From Rosettibacter sp037481715 (GTDB taxonomy: Bacteria > Bacteroidota > Ignavibacteria > Ignavibacteriales > Melioribacteraceae): a stretch of DNA of 64,000 nt. The stretch lies in assembly GCA_037481715.1 (NCBI GenBank), contig JBBFLD010000005.1:62001-126000 (forward strand). The letters run 5' to 3'. Under the pieces are notes generated by a model, which saw only the letters and a list, made by a program, of their open reading frames with translations, made no database searches and was not told the DNA's origin. The position numbers and the translations under genes are program-made. Shown here one piece after another: positions 36,061 through 45,789 of this stretch (its first letter is position 1; the number at the start of each line of letters is the position of its first letter).

Positions 36061-37224
36061 ATGAAATTTCAGATGAACAATTATAACAACTATCCTGTAA
36101 TCAGTCTGGATGAAATTATTAGGCCAACTCAATTAGTAATTGATTTAAAAGTATTAAAAGAAAATTTCAAAAAAATAAAACAACATGTAAGTCCTGCCCG
36201 CATAATGCCAATCTTAAAAGCAAATGCATATGGGCATGGACTTGTGCGAATTGCTCAACTGATGCAGGAACTTAATGCCGATTACATAGGTGTTGCAGTT
36301 CTTGAAGAAGGAATTCTATTAAGAGAAACAGGAATTGCACTTCCAATACTTGTGCTTGGAGGAATATGGGGAAATCAAATACCAATTTTTTTAAAACACA
36401 ATTTAACTATGACAGCTTCTTCAATCGAAAAGCTAAATCAGATTGATGAAATCGCAGGTGAGATGAAAGTTAAAGCCAAAGTTCATTTAAAAATTGACAC
36501 TGGAATGGAAAGAATTGGTGTGCATTATTACAATGCAAAAAATTTTCTTGATGCTGCAGTTAAAACAAAAAATGTAATCATAGAAGGAATTTATTCTCAT
36601 TTTGCAAATTCAGAAAAAAGTGATTTAAGCTATACTAAACTTCAGCTTGAAAGATTTCAAGAAGTAATTTCGTATGCAGAAAAGGTATTTCTTGAAAAAC
36701 CAATTTTTCACATCTCAAATTCAGGAGCAATACTTCAGATGCCGGAGGCAAACCTTGATATGGTTCGTCCTGGAATTATGCTGTATGGAGTTTATCCATC
36801 AAATGAAGTCAAAAAAACTGTAGAAGTAAATCCTGCTTTAACATGGAAATCAATTGTGGTCTATTTCAAAGTAATAAAACCAAATCATCCAGTTGGTTAT
36901 GGTTCTACCTGGCAAACTAATCATAATATTCGTGCTGTAACAGTTCCGGTTGGTTATGGTGATGGTTATATGAGAAGCATGAGCAACAAAGCAGAAGTTA
37001 TAATTCGAGGAAAGAGATATCCAGTTATTGGTACAATTTCAATGGACCAGATTGTTGTTAATATTGAAAATGACAGTGCTTATAATGGTGACGAAGTTAT
37101 TTTAATTGGTTCTGATGGACAAAGTAAAATAACAGTAGAAGAACTTGCAGAATGGGCAGGCACAATTCCATACGAAATTTTAACCAATATAAATACACGA
37201 GTTCCAAGAGTCTATGTTGAATAA
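36061..37224 (+). CDS. alr: Alanine racemase
   Basis: A pyridoxal-phosphate enzyme making D-alanine for peptidoglycan. 387 residues. The cofactor lysine is in ILKANAYGHGLVRIA (about 48-60), SNSGA near 220 and RPGIMLYGVYPS near 237 line the cofactor site. The second-domain catalytic Tyr is expected in VPVGYGDGYMRSMSNKAE (about 300), with GTISMDQIVV near 325. A second in-frame ATG (MNNYNN) four codons in is an equally possible start. The gene is free-standing and convergent with a hypothetical gene. Confidence 0.96.
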   Translation: MKFQMNNYNNYPVISLDEIIRPTQLVIDLKVLKENFKKIKQHVSPARIMPILKANAYGHGLVRIAQLMQELNADYIGVAVLEEGILLRETGIALPILVLGGIWGNQIPIFLKHNLTMTASSIEKLNQIDEIAGEMKVKAKVHLKIDTGMERIGVHYYNAKNFLDAAVKTKNVIIEGIYSHFANSEKSDLSYTKLQLERFQEVISYAEKVFLEKPIFHISNSGAILQMPEANLDMVRPGIMLYGVYPSNEVKKTVEVNPALTWKSIVVYFKVIKPNHPVGYGSTWQTNHNIRAVTVPVGYGDGYMRSMSNKAEVIIRGKRYPVIGTISMDQIVVNIENDSAYNGDEVILIGSDGQSKITVEELAEWAGTIPYEILTNINTRVPRVYVE

Positions 37225-37227
37225 ATC

Positions 37228-37947
37228 CTAAGCAGCCAAATATCTCATCAATTTTCTTTTTGCAATAGGCAGAACAGTTTCATTAAATGGAAAATCAATA
37301 TCTGTTTCAAGATTATAAGTTGCTGGATTTGGCAGTTCAGGATATTTTTTTATCAAATCAAGTTTAATTGTTTCTGGAGGAATTACTGTAGTTTCTTCTT
37401 TAATAAATTCAAGCAAATGTGTTTTTAATGATTTAAAAGGCACATTTGATGTAACAATATTCGACAATAAAAATTTATAAATATAAGTTGCTTTCTCTGC
37501 ATGCGAAGGCACAAAGAAATAACCTTCATCTTTGTAGAGAGGTAAAATTCCAATTTCTTTTATATCCATGTTGGATTCAACAAAATCATAAATTGCAGTG
37601 CCTTCTTCAATTACTTCTTTAATTTTAGGAAGAGCCCATTCAATAAAGTCAAAAATTTTTGAAAGTTTATCTTCGCTTATTTCTCCTGTATTATATTCAT
37701 AAATTAAAGATTGATTTTCCAAATCTATCCCAACAATTTTTTTTGAGAGCAAACCTCTATAATTTTCTCTTTGATGTAATAGATTGTTGAGTTCATTGCT
37801 TAAATCAATCAATTCACCAAAGACTGGATACAATTTATTTTTATGTAAATGTTCTCTATAATTTTTCAATGCTGCAAGAACTTTATATTGAGATAATTCA
37901 GCATCTTCAGCCGAGGAGATGAAAACATCAATAGTTAAGTTTTCCAT
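37228..37947 (-). CDS. Hypothetical protein, 239 residues
   Basis: A soluble, acidic, mostly helical protein with a strong ribosome site (GGAGG) before its ATG. The N-terminus MENLTIDVFISSAEDAELSQ is followed by a helical region, a YKDEGYFFVPSHAEKATYIYKF segment (about 140-160), and the ending LPIAKRKLMRYLAA. No cysteine-metal cluster, signal or known motif is seen, and no family is recognised. It is a single-gene unit between alr and the RNase P RNA gene. Confidence 0.7.
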   Translation of the reverse strand: MENLTIDVFISSAEDAELSQYKVLAALKNYREHLHKNKLYPVFGELIDLSNELNNLLHQRENYRGLLSKKIVGIDLENQSLIYEYNTGEISEDKLSKIFDFIEWALPKIKEVIEEGTAIYDFVESNMDIKEIGILPLYKDEGYFFVPSHAEKATYIYKFLLSNIVTSNVPFKSLKTHLLEFIKEETTVIPPETIKLDLIKKYPELPNPATYNLETDIDFPFNETVLPIAKRKLMRYLAA

Positions 37948-38218
37948 AATACCTCCATATGAAGATTTAATAATCTGTTCTAATTAATAATCGACACATA
38001 AATAAAAAAGTTGATATAGAAATTCACAAGTGTAAAAATTTTTCTATTGGAACATGATTTTATAAATAATTATTTAAAAGAAAAATCGATAAGCAACATT
38101 GAAATAAAAATGTAGTGATTAAAATGAAAGCAGTATAAAATTTTACTGATGCAGACTGGTTTATAATTTATTATATTTGCTGCAGTTGAAAAAATATGTA
38201 TAATAAATGGAAGTAGAA

Positions 38219-38667
38219 GAACAGTTGATGAATCATGTTGGGCAGTTGCTCTCTGAAGATAAAATTTCAGGGGGAGGAAAGTCCGAACACCGCAGAACAA
38301 GGTGCCGGGTAATGCCCGGGGGCTTGAAGACGAAAGTCTCAAGCTACGGAAAGTGCCACAGAAAAAATACCGCCCTGCTGCAGGCGGGGTAAGGGTGAAA
38401 AGGCGAGGTAAGAGCTCACCGCTCCGATAGTAATATCGGAGGTCTCGTGATGAACGAGATCCTGCAGAAATGCAGGACACGGCAAACCCCACCTGGTGCA
38501 AGGTCAAGCAGAAGGACTCCCGCTACGGCGGGAAAAGGTTGTTCGCCTTTCAGTGCCTTCGGGTAGACCGCTAGACCACGATAGTAATATCGTGGCTAGA
38601 TAAATAACTGCCGCCCGCCTCCGGCGGGTTACAGAATTCGGCTTATAGACATGATTCATCACTGTTC
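38219..38667 (+). ncRNA. rnpB: RNase P RNA
   Basis: The catalytic RNA that matures tRNA 5' ends. The conserved core GGAGGAAAGTCCGAACACC is at about 38274-38292 and the conserved 3' block ACAGAATTCGGCTTATAGAC ends near 38650. The ends are defined by an almost perfect stem: 38219-38237 pairs with 38650-38667, with one bulged T. Two GATAGTAATATCG hairpins (about 38425 and 38580) and a GC hairpin CCCGCCTCCGGCGGG (38614-38628) lie inside. The overall plan fits the ancestral type A. A long minus-strand open frame over the region is an artefact. Confidence 0.95.
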
Positions 38668-38683
38668 TTCCAAAAATTAAATT

Positions 38684-40402
38684 ATGCAGAACAAAAAATG
38701 GAAACTAAAAGATTCTCCAGATGAAAAATTAATTCTATCTTTAGCTGATAGCCTTAATATATCAAATTCTCTTGCTTTGCTTCTTATTCAAAGAGGCATT
38801 ACTAATTTTCAGGAAGCAAAACTTTACTTCCGCCCAACTTTAGATTCTCTTTACGACCCATTCCTTATGGATGGAATGCAGGCTGCTTCTAACAGAATTA
38901 TTAAAGCTATAACTGATAATCAAAAAATTTGTGTTTATGGAGATTATGATGTTGACGGCACCTGCTCTGCTTCTTTAATGTATCTTTTTCTAAAAGAATT
39001 GGGAGCTGATGTTCAAACTTACATTCCAAATAGATTATCAGAAGGATATGGCATTTCAATTCAAAGTATTGATTACTTAAAAGAGCAGGGAGTAAATCTT
39101 ATTATTAGTGTCGATTGTGGAATTACTGCAGTTGAAGAAGTCGAATACGCAAAGTCTTTCAGCATTGATACAATTATATGCGACCACCATCAGCCAAAAG
39201 AAAAACTCCCAGATGCTTATGCTATTTTAGACCCACTCAAACCAGGGGATCAATATCCATTCAAACATCTCTCGGGTGCAGGAGTTGCATTTAAACTTGC
39301 AACTGCTATTGGTTATAAAATTGGGAAAAAAGATATGGCATTAAAGTATCTGGACCTTGTTGCACTGGCTGGTGCTGCTGATATTGTTCCCCTTATAGAT
39401 GAAAATAGAATTCTTGTTAAAGAAGGTTTACAAATTATAAACAATAATCCTCGTCCTGGAATTGCTGCATTAATAAAATGCTCAAGAATTGAACCTGGTA
39501 ATTTAACAGCAGGACAAATAGTATTTACTATCGCACCGCGTGTTAATGCTGTTGGAAGATTGGGCGATGCTAATAGAGCTGTAGAATTATTTACAACTGA
39601 TGATCCTGTTAAAGCAATGGAACTCGCACAAATTCTTGAAGATGAAAATCAAAAACGCCGTTCGATTGACGAAGCAACTTTCTCGCATGCTGTTAATCTT
39701 GTTGAATCTTCTATTGATCTGAATAATGAATATGGAATAGTTCTGCATGACAACGACTGGCATCCTGGTGTTATTGGAATTGTTGCATCTCGTCTCGTCG
39801 AAAAATTTCATCGACCAACAATAATGCTTACTACTGTTGACGGAATTGCCAAAGGTTCTGCAAGAAGTATTCCCGGCTTCAATATTTACGAAGCACTCCA
39901 AAGCTGTGAAGATTTATTATTGCAATTTGGCGGACATGAAGCAGCTGCTGGACTCGCAGTTGAAATTGACAAAATAGATATGTTCAGAAAAAGATTTAAT
40001 GAAGTATTAAGACAATGCATTAATGAAGAAGATATATCCCCAGAAATTCTTATTGATGCAAAAATTTCTTTTTCTGAAATTTCACCTAAATTTATTAGAA
40101 TACTCGACCAGTTCGCTCCATTTGGACCGGGAAATATGAGACCAATTTTCTTGAGTGAAAAAGTTTCTCTAACCAATCCTCCAAAAATTGTTGGAAATAA
40201 TCATCTTGTCACTACTTTCAAACAGAATGGAAATGACAAAGTCTTTGATGCAATTGGATTTAATCTTGGTTATTATGCTGACCATATTGATAAAGACAAA
40301 GATTTGGTAGATATTGTATACACAATTGAAACAATTAATAAAGAAGGAAAAATTTTTCCACAATTAAGAATAAAAGACATTCGCGTAAATAATCATTATT
40401 AA
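38684..40402 (+). CDS. recJ: Single-stranded-DNA exonuclease RecJ
   Basis: A 5'-3' single-strand exonuclease for recombination and mismatch repair. 572 residues. The DHH phosphoesterase motifs are intact: YGDYDVDGTCSAS (about 85), VDCGIT (about 145), CDHHQPKE (about 165) and the DHHA1 motif QFGGHEAAAGLAVE (about 410). An OB-like C-terminal part follows. It begins 16 bases past the RNase P RNA stem and heads a recombination cluster with yebC, ruvC and ruvA on the same strand. Confidence 0.95.
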   Translation: MQNKKWKLKDSPDEKLILSLADSLNISNSLALLLIQRGITNFQEAKLYFRPTLDSLYDPFLMDGMQAASNRIIKAITDNQKICVYGDYDVDGTCSASLMYLFLKELGADVQTYIPNRLSEGYGISIQSIDYLKEQGVNLIISVDCGITAVEEVEYAKSFSIDTIICDHHQPKEKLPDAYAILDPLKPGDQYPFKHLSGAGVAFKLATAIGYKIGKKDMALKYLDLVALAGAADIVPLIDENRILVKEGLQIINNNPRPGIAALIKCSRIEPGNLTAGQIVFTIAPRVNAVGRLGDANRAVELFTTDDPVKAMELAQILEDENQKRRSIDEATFSHAVNLVESSIDLNNEYGIVLHDNDWHPGVIGIVASRLVEKFHRPTIMLTTVDGIAKGSARSIPGFNIYEALQSCEDLLLQFGGHEAAAGLAVEIDKIDMFRKRFNEVLRQCINEEDISPEILIDAKISFSEISPKFIRILDQFAPFGPGNMRPIFLSEKVSLTNPPKIVGNNHLVTTFKQNGNDKVFDAIGFNLGYYADHIDKDKDLVDIVYTIETINKEGKIFPQLRIKDIRVNNHY

Positions 40403-40440
40403 ATAAAAGAAAATGTAAAAGATATAAAGGAGATATTTTT

Positions 40441-41169
40441 ATGTCGGGACATTCAAAATGGGCAACAATTAAAAGAAAAAAAGCAGCTCTCGATGCAAAA
40501 AAAGGAAAACTATTCACAAAGTTGATTAAAGAAATTACAATAGCCGCACGTCATGGCGGTGGCGACCCTGAAGGAAATCCAAGACTTCGACTTGCAATCG
40601 ACAACGCTAAAGCTGCTAACATGCCGGCTGAAAATATCGAACGAGCCATTAAAAAAGCTACTGGTGAACTTGAAGGTGCAACTTATTATGAAGTTATTTA
40701 TGAAGGTTATGGTCCAGGTGGTGTTGCTTTAATGGTCGAAGCTGCAACTGACAATAAAAATAGAACTGTTGCAGAAATTCGCCACATATTTTCTCGAAAC
40801 GGTGGAAGTCTTGGTGAATCAAATTCTGTTGCATGGATGTTTGAACGCAAAGGAATAATTACAGTAAAAAGAGAAGGTAAATCTGAAGATGAAATGCTTG
40901 AAATTATTCTTGAAGCTGGCGCAGACGATTTACAAACTGAAGAAGAATTCTTTGAAGTTACAACTTCTCTCGAATCATTTGACAAAGTTAGAAAAGCACT
41001 TGCTGAAAAAAAATTGACAATCGAAAATGCATCATTGCAATGGGTCGCTAAAAATAATGTCTCTGTCAACGGCGAAGATGCAGAAAAATTAATGAAACTA
41101 ATTGAATCCCTCGAAGACTGTGACGATGTTCAAAATGTTTATTCCAATGCAGATTTTGTTGATATGTAA
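40441..41169 (+). CDS. YebC/PmpR (TACO1) family protein
   Basis: A 242-residue protein of the YebC family, described as a transcriptional regulator or, in recent work, a translation factor easing ribosome stalling. The family signature MSGHSKWATIKRKKAALDAK opens the chain, then GGDPEGNPRLRLAIDNAKAA (about 41) and YEGYGPGGVALMVEAATDNK (about 85) mark the three-domain fold. AAAGGAG precedes the start. It lies between recJ and ruvC, a common arrangement (yebC-ruvC) in bacteria. Confidence 0.95.
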   Translation: MSGHSKWATIKRKKAALDAKKGKLFTKLIKEITIAARHGGGDPEGNPRLRLAIDNAKAANMPAENIERAIKKATGELEGATYYEVIYEGYGPGGVALMVEAATDNKNRTVAEIRHIFSRNGGSLGESNSVAWMFERKGIITVKREGKSEDEMLEIILEAGADDLQTEEEFFEVTTSLESFDKVRKALAEKKLTIENASLQWVAKNNVSVNGEDAEKLMKLIESLEDCDDVQNVYSNADFVDM

Positions 41170-41223
41170 AAAATTTTTTCTATTTCAGAAGCATTATTAA
41201 AAATTATTTAATAAATCTTCATA

Positions 41224-41769
41224 ATGAGAATATTAGGTGTAGATCCCGGAACAATAACTACAGGTTATGGAATAATTGATTTCGACAAAAACGAAATTAC
41301 TTATATTGCTTCCGGGACTATCCAAATTCCTTCAACAAAAGATTTTGGTCCCCGTCTTGAAAAAATTTATGATGAACTTTATAAGATTATAAAAAAATAC
41401 AAACCTACAGAATTCGCACTCGAAACGGCATTTTATGGTAAAAATGTTCAGTCTGCATTAAAGATTGGATATGCCCGTGGCGTTTCTCTTCTTGCAGCTG
41501 TTCACAATAACCTTCAAATAAAAGAATATTCACCAAGAGAAATAAAAAAGTCAATTGTTGGAAAAGGCTCTTCTTCAAAAGAGCAGGTTCAATACATGAT
41601 TAAAAAAATATGTTCTCTAAAAAAATCTAAAATGAAATTTGATGAAAGTGATGCTATTGCAGTAGCGGTGTGTCATGCTTTTAAGATAAAATCAAATTAT
41701 AATCATAAAAGAAGTAAAAACTGGAAAGAATTCATCGAATCAAATCCTGAAAGAGTAATTCAATATTAA
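41224..41769 (+). CDS. ruvC: Holliday-junction resolvase RuvC
   Basis: Cleaves Holliday junctions within the RuvABC complex. 181 residues. The acidic active-site residues are visible in ILGVDPGTITTGYGII (Asp near 7), FALETAFYGKN (Glu near 68) and FDESDAIAVAVCHA (Asp near 140). It is a few bases upstream of ruvA, forming a recombination unit. RuvB is not in the window. Confidence 0.96.
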   Translation: MRILGVDPGTITTGYGIIDFDKNEITYIASGTIQIPSTKDFGPRLEKIYDELYKIIKKYKPTEFALETAFYGKNVQSALKIGYARGVSLLAAVHNNLQIKEYSPREIKKSIVGKGSSSKEQVQYMIKKICSLKKSKMKFDESDAIAVAVCHAFKIKSNYNHKRSKNWKEFIESNPERVIQY

Positions 41770-41773
41770 TTTT

Positions 41774-42361
41774 ATGATTGGATACATTAAAGGAAAAATA
41801 ATTTCGAAAAAGCCCACCAAAATAATTTTAGATGTCAATGGTGTAGGCTATTTAATTAATATTTCAGTAAATACATTTGAAAAAATTGCTGATAAGGAAG
41901 AAGCATCACTCTATACATTTTTAAGTGTAAAAGAAGATTCACTTGATTTATATGGATTTTATTCCTTAGCCGAAAAAGAGATGTTTGAATTATTAATCAG
42001 TGTAAGTGGAATAGGTCCAAAAACTGCCCAGAGCATTTTATCGGGAATTCAAATTGAAGATTTAAAAGATGCAATTAAATCAGGAAACATAAGCCGATTA
42101 ACATCTGCACCGGGGATTGGCAGAAAGACCGCAGAAAGAATGATAGTAGAATTAAAAGATAAAATTGAAGTTGTGTCAGAAATCAGCAGCGAAATTTCAA
42201 AAAGTATTTCCTCAATTAAAAATGATGCTGTTGCGGCACTTGTAAATCTTGGTTATAATCAAAAAATTGCTGAACGAGCAGTTCGAACTGTTACCGATAA
42301 ACATCCAAATATTTCAATTGAAGATTTAATTCGAGAATCTCTTTCAGTATTAAATAACTAA
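41774..42361 (+). CDS. ruvA: Holliday-junction branch-migration protein RuvA
   Basis: Binds the four-way junction as a tetramer and loads the RuvB motor. 195 residues: an N-terminal OB fold (MIGYIKGKI...), two helix-hairpin-helix motifs (VSGIGPKTAQSILSG near 75 and APGIGRKTAERMIVEL near 110), and a C-terminal three-helix domain that contacts RuvB (AALVNLGYNQKIAERAV near 155). It lies four bases after ruvC and is convergent with proA. Confidence 0.96.
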   Translation: MIGYIKGKIISKKPTKIILDVNGVGYLINISVNTFEKIADKEEASLYTFLSVKEDSLDLYGFYSLAEKEMFELLISVSGIGPKTAQSILSGIQIEDLKDAIKSGNISRLTSAPGIGRKTAERMIVELKDKIEVVSEISSEISKSISSIKNDAVAALVNLGYNQKIAERAVRTVTDKHPNISIEDLIRESLSVLNN

Positions 42362-42388
42362 AAAATTTTTCGATATCAATTTTATACT

Positions 42389-43654
42389 TCAATTCAAATC
42401 AACTTTGTGTCGTGTTTGACCATTTCCGATTACAATAAACTTTTTAGTTGTTAATGCTTCAAGTCCCATTGGACCATAAGCATGGAGTTTAGAAGTTGAA
42501 ATTCCAATTTCGGCACCCAATCCCATTTCGCCGCCATCTGCAAACCGAGATGATGCATTAACCATTACAGATGATGAATCAACATCACGCAAAAACCTTT
42601 GAGCTGTTTGCAAATTATTAGTTACAATTACCTCAGTATGATTTGAACCATATTTTTCAATGTGTTCAACTGCTTCTTCATAATTTTCGACTACCTTAAC
42701 AGAAATAATTAATGCAAGATATTCAGCATAAAAATCTTCTTCTGTGGCCAATTTAGAATCAGGAAGAATTTTGCATGTTAAGGGACAACCGCGAATTTCA
42801 ACTCCTTTTTTCTTGAGTACTTCTTCAGCTATTGGTAAAAATTTTTCAGCAATATTTTTATGAACAAGCATTGTTTCAAGAGCATTGCATACTGCAGGTC
42901 TCGAGGTTTTTCCATCTATCAATAATCTAATTGCCATATCAAAATCTGCATCTTTATCAACATAAAGATGGCATACGCCTTTGTAATGTTTAATTACAGG
43001 AATGCGACTGTTTTCTGCAACAAATCTAATTAAGCCTTCACCGCCGCGAGGAATAATTAAATCAATATATTCATCAAGCTTTAGTAATTCTAAAATTGCT
43101 TCTCTATCAGTTGTAGGAACAAATGTTACAATTGATGAATCGATGCCGCATTTTTCAATTCCTTTATGAAGTGCATCAACAATTGCAACATTAGAATTGA
43201 ATGCTTCTGAACCGCCTCTTAGAATTACTGCATTTCCACTTTTAATGCATAAAGCGGCTGCATCTGATGTTACATTTGGTCTTGCTTCGTAAATTATTCC
43301 TATTACACCAAGTGGAATTCTCATCATTCCAACTTGAATTCCATTCGGTCGAATTCTGATATTTGATATTTCACCAACAGGATCTGGCAACTGAATTATT
43401 TCTTTAATTGCATTTGCCATTGAAGTTAATCTTTCTGGTGTTAAAAGAAGGCGATCTAACATTGCATCGGACAATCCTTTTTCCTTTCCTGATTGGATAT
43501 CTTTGTTATTTGCTTCAAGAATAATATTTTGATTGGCAAGTAATTCATCTGCCATTGATTGAAGAAGCTGATTTTTTTGATTTGTATTCAAAAGGGAAAG
43601 TTTATATGCAGCCGATTTACTTCTTTTTGCTAATTCAACTAAATTGTTTTTCAT
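42389..43654 (-). CDS. proA: Glutamate-5-semialdehyde dehydrogenase (gamma-glutamyl phosphate reductase)
   Basis: Second step of proline synthesis, reducing gamma-glutamyl phosphate with NADPH. 421 residues. The catalytic Cys is in SRPAVCNALETML (about 255); ARPNVTSDAAALCIKSGNAV (about 125) and LRGGSEA line the cofactor site. GSNHTEVIVTN and SSRFADGGEMGLGAEIGIST mark the C-terminal domain. It lies 14 bases after proB on the same strand and forms a two-gene proline operon. Confidence 0.97.
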   Translation of the reverse strand: MKNNLVELAKRSKSAAYKLSLLNTNQKNQLLQSMADELLANQNIILEANNKDIQSGKEKGLSDAMLDRLLLTPERLTSMANAIKEIIQLPDPVGEISNIRIRPNGIQVGMMRIPLGVIGIIYEARPNVTSDAAALCIKSGNAVILRGGSEAFNSNVAIVDALHKGIEKCGIDSSIVTFVPTTDREAILELLKLDEYIDLIIPRGGEGLIRFVAENSRIPVIKHYKGVCHLYVDKDADFDMAIRLLIDGKTSRPAVCNALETMLVHKNIAEKFLPIAEEVLKKKGVEIRGCPLTCKILPDSKLATEEDFYAEYLALIISVKVVENYEEAVEHIEKYGSNHTEVIVTNNLQTAQRFLRDVDSSSVMVNASSRFADGGEMGLGAEIGISTSKLHAYGPMGLEALTTKKFIVIGNGQTRHKVDLN

Positions 43655-43668
43655 AATTCACCTTTTAA

Positions 43669-44808
43669 TTATTGTTCAACTTCAATTAAAACCAATTCAT
43701 CTCTGTGAACAATTTCTTCTGCAGTTAAATATCCAAGTATATTTTTTATTTGATTACTTTTTTTACCTTGAATTTTTTTCAAGTCATTCGAATTATATTG
43801 ACTTATTCCTTTTGCAATAAATTTAAAATTATTTCCTTCTTTAAGATAAATTTCAACTGCATCACCCTGAAAAAATTCTCCCTCAACCCCAATAATTCCG
43901 GATGGCAGCAATGAAGCTCCTTTTTTCTGAATTGCTTTTGCTGCACCAGCATCAACAAAAATTTTTCCATTTGCCGGCAGAGCATAAAGCATCCATAATT
44001 TTTTTGCTGCGATTGGATTTGGGTTTTTCTTAAAAATTGTTCCTTTAAGTTTTCCATTTAATAAATAATCAAATACTTCACTTTTGGTTGCATTAATTAT
44101 TATCGTGTCTATTCCAAGAACAGTAGCTTTTTGTGCTGCTTCAATTTTAGTTTTCATTCCACCCGTTGAAATATTACTTTTAGAACCTCCTGCAAGTTCA
44201 TAAATTGAAGAATCAATTTTTTCAACCACTGGAATCAATTTGGCATTTTTATTTTTCTTGGGGTCGGAGTCATACAAACCATCTATATCAGTACAGATAA
44301 TTAATAAATCTGCTTCTGCTAACATTGCTACATAAGCAGCAAGATTATCATTATCGCCAACTTTTAATTCTTCAGTTGCAACGGTATCATTTTCATTAAT
44401 GATGGGAAGTGTTCCGAGTTCAAGCAATTTTTTCAAAGTATTTTTTGCATTAACAAATCTTTTTCTGTTGTGAATATCATCGTATGTCAATAGAATTTGA
44501 GAACATGGGAAATCGAAGAAACGGCTCCAGCTTTGCATAAGAAGAGTTTGACCAATAGCTGCAAGTGCCTGTTTTTCGGGTATTGAACGATTGTTTTTTT
44601 TAAGCAACTGCGGTTGAGTAGACAATCCAGCTGCAACTGCCCCAGAAGAAACAAGGATTATTTCTTTCCCTTGATTAATACATTTTGTAATAAATGCTGC
44701 AATTGGCAAAGTATATTTTGAACTGCATTTAACTCCTCCAGGTGCAATTAATCCACTTCCAACTTTAATTACAGCACGTTTCCAGTTAGATAAAGTTATG
44801 TATTCCAT
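43669..44808 (-). CDS. proB: Glutamate 5-kinase
   Basis: Phosphorylates glutamate to start proline synthesis and is normally feedback-inhibited by proline. 379 residues: an amino-acid-kinase domain (VIKVGSGLIAP at the start, VSSGAVAAGL near 55, INENDTVATEELKVGDNDNLAA near 135, STGGMKTKIEAAQKA near 215) followed by a C-terminal PUA domain of about 90 residues (GAAKAIQKKGASLLPSGI). The complete PUA domain indicates the longer ProB type. Confidence 0.97.
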   Translation of the reverse strand: MEYITLSNWKRAVIKVGSGLIAPGGVKCSSKYTLPIAAFITKCINQGKEIILVSSGAVAAGLSTQPQLLKKNNRSIPEKQALAAIGQTLLMQSWSRFFDFPCSQILLTYDDIHNRKRFVNAKNTLKKLLELGTLPIINENDTVATEELKVGDNDNLAAYVAMLAEADLLIICTDIDGLYDSDPKKNKNAKLIPVVEKIDSSIYELAGGSKSNISTGGMKTKIEAAQKATVLGIDTIIINATKSEVFDYLLNGKLKGTIFKKNPNPIAAKKLWMLYALPANGKIFVDAGAAKAIQKKGASLLPSGIIGVEGEFFQGDAVEIYLKEGNNFKFIAKGISQYNSNDLKKIQGKKSNQIKNILGYLTAEEIVHRDELVLIEVEQ

Positions 44809-44884
44809 CTTTGAAAAAATGTTTATAAAGTTTTTTAAAGATAATTAATTTGAAGAGTTAAAAAAATTTTCGAATCTGACAAAA

Positions 44885-45640
44885 TTAAAAATTTCTATAA
44901 CTGAGCCACCATTCATCTCTATACATAGGTTTTCTGCTTTTCTTCTTAAAGATATGAACAGCAATTGCACCAAAAATAAATCCGCCTATATGAGCCCACC
45001 ATGCAACTCCACCTGTTGCACTGCTCTCAATTGATAATGCAAGTGTTCCTTGAAACAACTGCATAATAAACCAGAATCCAAGCACAAATAATGCAGGCAG
45101 CTGAATTATATCGAAGAATATAAAAATTGGGAAAAGCACAACAACTTTTGCATTTGGATACAAAAACATATATGCCCCAAGCACCCCCGCAATTGCACCG
45201 CTTGCACCTATTGCAGGAACTGAAGATTCTGAATTCATAATTATGTGAGAAAAACTTGCTGCAAGTCCGCATAGTATGTAAAAAATCAAGTATCTGAAAT
45301 GTCCCATTCTGTCTTCAACATTATCTCCAAATATCCACAGATAAAGCATGTTGCCAATAAGATGAAGCCAGCCGCCATGTAGAAACATTGATGTAAACAA
45401 AGGCAATATTCGATTGTAATCAGAAAAATAAATTACCTCGCCAGTATATAATTGCATTCCCTGATAAAAATATTTTACAGGAACCACACCAAAATGCTCA
45501 ATAAATTCCTGTAAATGTGAACCCAGCATAAGTTCAAAAATGAATGCAATAATATTAATAACTATCAAAGTTGTATTGACAATTGGAAAAGATTTAGATG
45601 GAACATCATCTTTTAATGGAATCAAATTTTTTCCTCTCAC
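44885..45640 (-). CDS. Rhomboid family intramembrane serine protease
   Basis: A 251-residue polytopic protein with six predicted helices. The catalytic Ser is in GASGAIAGVLGAYM (about 145) and the His in WWAHIGGFIFGAIAV (about 215), an intact Ser-His dyad. GGWLHLIGNMLYLWIFGDNVED (about 92-113) supplies the oxyanion His-x-x-x-Asn pattern in the second helix. The start is a GTG. It would cleave membrane-embedded substrates in the inner membrane. It is divergent from the YyaL-type gene. Confidence 0.93.
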   Translation of the reverse strand: MRGKNLIPLKDDVPSKSFPIVNTTLIVINIIAFIFELMLGSHLQEFIEHFGVVPVKYFYQGMQLYTGEVIYFSDYNRILPLFTSMFLHGGWLHLIGNMLYLWIFGDNVEDRMGHFRYLIFYILCGLAASFSHIIMNSESSVPAIGASGAIAGVLGAYMFLYPNAKVVVLFPIFIFFDIIQLPALFVLGFWFIMQLFQGTLALSIESSATGGVAWWAHIGGFIFGAIAVHIFKKKSRKPMYRDEWWLSYRNF

Positions 45641-45789
45641 ATTTTATTTTCTTTTTTAAGATAAAAAAACTAAATGATAAATGTGATTATAAAAATTTTG
45701 TTTCATAACTTGCAGATGAAAATGATAATTCAACAACAATTTTTTTATTGAACTAATTTATCTGACATTAAGTTTATAAAGAAAAAAAT

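Noticed and set aside
38070..38507. 145-residue minus-strand open frame
   Set aside because: It covers the conserved core of RNase P RNA on the opposite strand, which explains the open frame and its odd Arg/Ser/Pro-rich composition.
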